Notes under the pieces: generated by a model
Database searches by the model: none
The model's input: the letters and a program-made list of their open reading frames with translations, nothing else
Told to the model about the DNA's origin: nothing
Made by a program: the position numbers and the translations under genes
Shown here: in pieces, positions 37,132 to 41,332 of the stretch
Numbering within the stretch: position 1 is the stretch's first letter
Layout of the letters: each line of letters opens with the position of its first letter
From: a virus
DNA: 41,332 bases
Virus record (IMG/VR): IMGVR_UViG_3300024520_000174
Span: 1 to 41,332 of that record
Reading direction: 5' to 3' (one strand)

Positions 37132-37640
37132 TTCACTGTCTTTTCATTAACAAATATTACCACATCAATCCAATGTCCGTGTTCATCCTGAATACAGGCA
37201 ATACCCACATAATCATATTTGATGTTCATGATAGCTTTTCTATGGCCATCAGAATTCATCCAACCATATACAGTGTTCTTACCTGAACTAAAAGCATATC
37301 CTATTATCTCACCCATTCCATCAGCACCTTTTTCAGTACCCATGATAAATATCTTACCAGCTCCATTATGGCTTATCTTATCTGCAATATCCATTTGGAT
37401 TGCACGACTTTCTGCCCACATAGTAGCTGTTTCATCAGCCTTAATGACTGTATCAAATGATCGTTTCTGTTCAGCCTTTAAAGCTTTCAGTATTCGTTGT
37501 CTACGTGACCCTGTTTCATATACGACAGGTATATGGGGATACACTATATTTTTAGACTCCTTCTTCTTTTTAAGTAGTTTGGAAACACCATATACAACTA
37601 TGGCACCACCTACTGCGTAACCTATTATTTCAACTCCCAT
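37128..37640 (-). CDS. membrane-anchored CAP/SCP-domain protein
   Basis: 170 residues. Residues ~3-20 (VEIIGYAVGGAIVVYGVSKL) are a membrane anchor, then KKKKESK. The rest is a CAP domain: TMWAESRAIQMDIADKISHN (His in 'SHN'), GMGEIIGYAF (Glu), VYGWMNSDGHRKAIM (His in 'GHR') and YDYVGIACI. These His/Glu residues form the typical CAP cavity. Role in a phage is unclear; CAP proteins act outside the cytoplasm, so an envelope or superinfection function is more likely than one in replication. It lies among replication genes and overlaps the next start (ATGA). Confidence 0.8.
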   Translation of the reverse strand: MGVEIIGYAVGGAIVVYGVSKLLKKKKESKNIVYPHIPVVYETGSRRQRILKALKAEQKRSFDTVIKADETATMWAESRAIQMDIADKISHNGAGKIFIMGTEKGADGMGEIIGYAFSSGKNTVYGWMNSDGHRKAIMNIKYDYVGIACIQDEHGHWIDVVIFVNEKTVK

Positions 37641-37642
37641 GA

Positions 37643-37843
37643 TTATTTGTGTTTTGTGTGATCTATTTCTGCATGTGCATTAGCTAGATTTTCCATTTTT
37701 CTATCTATATAATCTGCGTCAATTTTAGGAAAACCAGTTAACATAAAAGGCTCTGCTAAATCATGTTTTACCATAAAGTAATGGATATCAGCTCCGTCAT
37801 ATCCTTTATCAATTAACTTTTCAACTAATGTGCTTCTGCCCAT
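37643..37843 (-). CDS. 66-residue protein, unknown
   Basis: MGRSTLVEKLIDKGYDGADI, then HYFMVKHDLAEPFMLTGFPK and YIDRKMENLANAHAEID. Helical and His-rich at the end. The start is 19 bases inside the 3' end of the polymerase gene, in another frame, so it depends on translation of the polymerase or on re-initiation. No family is recognised. Confidence 0.55.
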   Translation of the reverse strand: MGRSTLVEKLIDKGYDGADIHYFMVKHDLAEPFMLTGFPKIDADYIDRKMENLANAHAEIDHTKHK

Positions 37844-40074
37844 GACTTTCCTGATTTGGCACTTGCCTTGACATCAAATCCTGCAACGCGTGCAGCCAAC
37901 ATCATATAATGTGCTACTTTCTCTTTGGCCAGAGTAGTGAACGCCGGTAAAGATTGAGCTATTGTCTCATCATGATATGGCATAAGCAATTTGATATTAT
38001 GCTGATGGTTATTTTGGTTGATCCACCTGCGCATAAGTACAAATGCTATCTTCAGAATGGCTGAGCCTGCTGATTGAATAGGTGTATTGAAAGCTGCTCT
38101 TTCAATAGAACCATGTTCTTTGGGTACAGCTAACTTCCACTTATCAAAATAACGTATACGTCCGAAGACTGGTTCAATAATATGACCAGTATCCAATGCG
38201 TAAGCTCCAAAGCGATCCATCATGTCTGCAATAGCAGGAACAATTTCGAAGAACCTCTGTAATATGAACTTGGCTCTTCCTTCTGATATCTTTAATTGAA
38301 ATGCCAGTGACAGATAACTGATTCCATAAATAGAACCAAATGATACTGCCTTGGAATTATCCCTCATATCTACATGTCCTTCACATTCACATTTTTTATA
38401 TGCATATCCAATTATGTCGTCTCCCTCATAAAAAGCACATCCTTTTTCAGTGGCTTTATTCCACTCGTCACCAAATATAAGCTCAGAGTTCTTACTGTGC
38501 AGGTCATACCCTTTTTCCAAGTATTCAAGCCATGATTTCTCATTGGCTATATTTGCAACAATAACAAGTTCCTGACCATCATAATCTGCATCGATCATTT
38601 CAAACCCTGGATCCGGGATGAATGCCGTTCGATATACTTTTATCTTACGTGGTATATTCAGTAAATTAGGACTGACAGATGACAGGCGACCTGTTTGCAA
38701 CACTTGGTTGTAACGAGTTCTGTGCTTCCCATCCAATTCTACATGGTTGTCGTAAAATCTTCTGCCAAAGTTCTTTAACTGATACTCTACTTCACTCCAC
38801 TTAAGGTAGTGTTGTATAATGACGTGAGAACTGATATAGTCTTCTAAAACTTCCTTGCCAGTGGATTCAATAGCAGGATTGATTGCCTGGAATATCTTAA
38901 GGCGCTGTATAGGTGAAGCCCAATTAAGACTCAGCGTGTTAGCTGGCCGTAACCAACCTTGCTCTATACAATATTGTTTCATATTAGTGAGTAAGAACCC
39001 ATCAAGAGCTTTATGTACATACTCTTTGTTATCTTTGCTGTCCAACACCAATAACTTCAATATGGAAAACTTTCCCTGAAGTGTAGTCGGATAGTCTGAG
39101 TCTTCCCATGATTTACCTGATAGCTTCAAACCTGAAGGAAAATCAGGGTCGTACTGCTCAAGATATTTCTTAAGTTCAGTCTTAGCTGTTTTCTCTATCT
39201 CAAAGTCATACACCTTATCAAGTATGAGTTTCTTCTTTTTGGAAGATGACCATATAGGTTCTACGAACTCATCTTTGTCTGATATCCAGTTGTTGGCTAT
39301 AAGAGTATCCCAGAAATCTTCTACAACTTTATCGTTGAGGTATTTGAGCTCTGTGTCAAATATGGGACGTATATCATCTTCAATGGCGTACCATTTATCC
39401 TTGTCTATACGAACACCTTCATATTCCATGTCAGCTACAACTTTCACGAACTCATTTTCCCACCAAAGGGTCTTCATGAGTCCTCTGTTTCCACGCTGAT
39501 TGATGCGTTTGTCAACAGCTCTGGCTTCCTTTATCTGAATTTTTCGTAGAAGTCCTAGTTTAAGGACGTCTATTGCGGCGTACTGTATTTGCTTATCATT
39601 ATAAGGACCTTGTCCAAAGGTTAATTGTTCTTCCTTCGATATATTGATGTTAAATCGTCGAAGGTAAATGGCTTGGAGACCGTGGAATCCTTTCTCTGCA
39701 GAAAGTCCATTGGTAAGAACCTGCTCGGCAAGCATAGTGTCCCATACCTTTTCAAGTATGCAACCTAGTTTCTTTAAAACCTGATAATCAAAGGATACAT
39801 TTTGAATAATGCATAGTTTCTTAGGCAATTGCTCTAATATCCATTGCTGTTCATTCAAACGCATATATTCCCAGTCAAACACATAGATAACGTCACCGTT
39901 CACATCTGAAATAGCCATCACCTTAAGATGTCTCTCGAGTATAGATTCTACCACATTAGTTTCTGTATCAAAACCGATTATCTTCTGTTTGTCAAACCAT
40001 TCCATAAAAGCAACAAAAGAACTGCTCTTGTAGGAGCAGTCCTCTGTATTACCTATAAATTTGAGAGTAGCCAT
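37825..40074 (-). CDS. family A DNA polymerase with 3'-5' exonuclease
   Basis: 749 residues. The proofreading domain is complete: GFDTET (Asp36, Glu38), NVSFDYQVL (Asp96) and YAAID (Tyr165, Asp169). The polymerase motifs are DADYDGQEL (495-503, motif A), RDNSKAVSFGSIYG (571-584, motif B with Arg, Lys, Phe and Tyr in place) and PYHDET (699-704, motif C). There is no 5'-3' nuclease domain. Between A and B, residues 546-567 contain Cys546, Cys562, Cys564 and His567, unusual for the family. It should be the phage replicase. The start overlaps the upstream stop (TAATG). Confidence 0.95.
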   Translation of the reverse strand: MATLKFIGNTEDCSYKSSSFVAFMEWFDKQKIIGFDTETNVVESILERHLKVMAISDVNGDVIYVFDWEYMRLNEQQWILEQLPKKLCIIQNVSFDYQVLKKLGCILEKVWDTMLAEQVLTNGLSAEKGFHGLQAIYLRRFNINISKEEQLTFGQGPYNDKQIQYAAIDVLKLGLLRKIQIKEARAVDKRINQRGNRGLMKTLWWENEFVKVVADMEYEGVRIDKDKWYAIEDDIRPIFDTELKYLNDKVVEDFWDTLIANNWISDKDEFVEPIWSSSKKKKLILDKVYDFEIEKTAKTELKKYLEQYDPDFPSGLKLSGKSWEDSDYPTTLQGKFSILKLLVLDSKDNKEYVHKALDGFLLTNMKQYCIEQGWLRPANTLSLNWASPIQRLKIFQAINPAIESTGKEVLEDYISSHVIIQHYLKWSEVEYQLKNFGRRFYDNHVELDGKHRTRYNQVLQTGRLSSVSPNLLNIPRKIKVYRTAFIPDPGFEMIDADYDGQELVIVANIANEKSWLEYLEKGYDLHSKNSELIFGDEWNKATEKGCAFYEGDDIIGYAYKKCECEGHVDMRDNSKAVSFGSIYGISYLSLAFQLKISEGRAKFILQRFFEIVPAIADMMDRFGAYALDTGHIIEPVFGRIRYFDKWKLAVPKEHGSIERAAFNTPIQSAGSAILKIAFVLMRRWINQNNHQHNIKLLMPYHDETIAQSLPAFTTLAKEKVAHYMMLAARVAGFDVKASAKSGKSWAEAH

Positions 40075-40859
40075 TATGCTTTAGCTTCTTCTTTTTTGTC
40101 TGTGGTTTCTTTATCCTTTGCCCCTAAATCCTTTGCCCAGTCAGCACCAGGATCAGTAGTTCCATTAGAATCCTTTTTATCCAATTCAGGTGCATTTTCA
40201 GCAGGTGCATCAATAGGTGCTTTAGCCTTTACAGAATGTACAATAAGTGGACATATTGTAAGGTTCTCTCTTCTGATGTAATCAGCTTTCCCTTTATGTT
40301 TCCCGGTGGATACAATTTTAGGAAGGTGATACAATCCATTAGGAGATGCGATAACCTGATCTTCCACAAATGTCATATCCACATATTCAGTTTCATTCCA
40401 GTTAATACCATAGATATCAGCTATCATTGGAACCAGTCTGTCCTTGGCAAAAGTGTTTGCCCCTTGAGTGAACACAGAAGCTTTAGGCTCATTCTCTTCA
40501 GTATATTTAGTGGAAGCCCACATATCTACTTTAGGTAATGCTTTTTCAACCGGTGCACAGAAAAGTAATTCTTCAGGAAGTTGTCCTTTTATCATACCCC
40601 AATCCTTTGAAGAGAATATTTCCAATCCGTTTCCAACAACAACAGTTGGTTCAGAACCTCCGTCAAGGACTTCTTTAGGTTTGAATTCCAAATTGTGTGC
40701 TTCTACAAATTTGGCACTTGGGTACACTCGACCATTACTGAATACTCTAAGATCTGCATCTGTAGGTAATTTAGGTGTTGATGTTCTTGATTTAGCTGCT
40801 ACTTTTTTTACAGCTTCCAGTTCTACATCTTGTAGAAAAGATAAATCCATTGTTTTCAT
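40074..40859 (-). CDS. unassigned protein preceding the polymerase
   Basis: 261 residues. A folded central part (~40-210: GRVYPSAKFVEAHNLEFKPK, YHLPKIVSTGKHKGKADYIR, NLTICPLIVHSVKAK) is followed by a low-complexity charged tail rich in Lys, Asp, Pro and Ala (DKETTDKKEEAKA). It has no catalytic motif. Location directly before the polymerase with a shared start/stop suggests a replication accessory or ssDNA-binding role; this is inference. The first ATG (40859) is used; another lies three codons later. Confidence 0.55.
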   Translation of the reverse strand: MKTMDLSFLQDVELEAVKKVAAKSRTSTPKLPTDADLRVFSNGRVYPSAKFVEAHNLEFKPKEVLDGGSEPTVVVGNGLEIFSSKDWGMIKGQLPEELLFCAPVEKALPKVDMWASTKYTEENEPKASVFTQGANTFAKDRLVPMIADIYGINWNETEYVDMTFVEDQVIASPNGLYHLPKIVSTGKHKGKADYIRRENLTICPLIVHSVKAKAPIDAPAENAPELDKKDSNGTTDPGADWAKDLGAKDKETTDKKEEAKA

Positions 40860-40902
40860 TTGTTAAGTTTTTAAAAAATTATTAATAATTATTTTACGTA
40901 TT

Positions 40903-41103
40903 CTATTTCATGTGTCCTCTGGATCTCATAATGTCTTCCAGACGTTTTATCTCATCATTGATAACTCTGCGCACTACTTCATAATGCAGGTCCAATCTGA
41001 TTGATATAGCCCTGTCTCCGTTCTCACCACCTTTGTAAAACTCTTCGAGTATCAATGCTTTTTCTATTTCAGTAGCTTTTGGGTGTGCATAAAGTGATCT
41101 CAT
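40903..41103 (-). CDS. small helix-turn-helix protein
   Basis: 66 residues, nearly all helical: EIEKALILEEFYKGGENGDR, then AISIRLDLHYEVVRRVINDE and IKRLEDIMRSR. The segment 'RAISIRLDLHYEVVRRVINDEI' reads as a helix-turn-helix of sigma-70 region 4 or transposase-like type ('A..LGL....V...I..EI'). It could be a transcriptional regulator of the operon that begins here. The start overlaps the upstream stop by ATGA. Confidence 0.55.
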   Translation of the reverse strand: MRSLYAHPKATEIEKALILEEFYKGGENGDRAISIRLDLHYEVVRRVINDEIKRLEDIMRSRGHMK

Positions 41104-41332
41104 GATTTTATAAGTTTTAGTGCTTCTTGTAATCCTTTTTCTAATGCTTGTTCATAAGTTTTAAACCTACCATCGATTGTTGTAGAACTATTTATTCTAT
41201 CATCTGTAACTTCACATTGATATTCTAAAGTTTTATTTTTTCTCCTGCCTTCTGCAAAAGGGTAAACTTCTATCCAATAAACCTCTCTCAACCACTTTTG
41301 AAGTAGTGATTGAGTTGGAAATTTTACATTAC
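41100..41332 (-). CDS. small conserved phage protein, 5' end beyond the window
   Basis: The frame is open to the right edge and the visible part has 76 residues. The only internal start offered, a TTG at 41291, would cut a continuous and characteristic block, VKFPTQSLLQKWLREVYWIE, so the true start is taken to lie outside the window. The C-terminus FKTYEQALEKGLQEALKLI also has the look of a recurrent phage family of unknown function (PTQSLLQ.WLRE at the start, TYE.ALE.GL..AL at the end). It leads the visible - strand operon. Confidence 0.65.
   Translation of the reverse strand, partial: NVKFPTQSLLQKWLREVYWIEVYPFAEGRRKNKTLEYQCEVTDDRINSSTTIDGRFKTYEQALEKGLQEALKLIKS

Noticed and set aside
21493-40866. 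Numerous + strand open frames of 60-136 codons opposite the replication genes
   Set aside because: All lie inside strongly supported - strand genes with intact motifs, have no AT-rich leader or promoter, and give low-complexity or implausible proteins.

Overview
The window looks like about 41 kb of a tailed phage (or a prophage-like element) of a Bacteroidota host. This rests on the AT-rich, Shine-Dalgarno-less leaders before almost every start (for example AAAATAAAATG), on promoter-like sequences matching the Bacteroidota form TTTG-N19/20-TAnnTTTG, and on tail and lysis proteins of a style common in Bacteroidota phages. Capsid, portal and terminase genes are not in the window, so the family cannot be fixed. 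A family A polymerase, DnaB-like and SF2 helicases, a ligase, a flap nuclease and opposed early and late blocks would fit a crAss-like or related podovirus-type phage, but that is inference.

Layout. Bases 1-16927 (+ strand) are a late block. It holds a series of tail-fibre and adhesin genes (1-13253) built from shared modules: a common N-terminus, repeated GDVTKVGTPVNNQ units and YadA-like head repeats. A lysis cassette follows (13287-15440): two holin-like membrane proteins, a candidate peptidoglycan-acting protein with an L,D-transpeptidase-like His/Cys signature, and two spanin-like membrane proteins. A large unassigned protein (15440-16927) ends the block at a terminator. Everything from 16985 to the right edge is coded on the - strand, so the two blocks converge at about 16.95 kb.

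The - strand block has two parts. The right part (20.3-41.3 kb) is a tightly packed replication, recombination and modification operon. In transcription order it encodes an HTH protein, DNA polymerase with proofreading domain, a membrane CAP-domain protein, SF2 helicase, DnaB-like helicase, Sak4-like ATPase, a possible ssDNA-binding protein, a primase with degenerate zinc and TOPRIM motifs, rIIA-like and rIIB-like proteins, flap exonuclease, ATP-dependent DNA ligase, cytosine-C5 methyltransferase, a PAPS-reductase/DndC-like enzyme and a PD-(D/E)XK nuclease. Many neighbours overlap as TAATG or ATGA.

The left part (16.98-20.3 kb) is an accessory zone of about 15 very small genes (26-100 residues, several with membrane segments). 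Seven of their start codons sit in an identical 12-base sequence, ACTGTAATTATG, and four more have close variants. This looks like a cassette array of early or host-interaction genes. At its distal end (17.2-17.9 kb) are two short + strand transcription units, each a promoter-like element followed by a strong hairpin plus T-run, running against the surrounding genes. Two near-identical 28-base dyads also lie in this zone. These unexplained elements are the most interesting part of the window.
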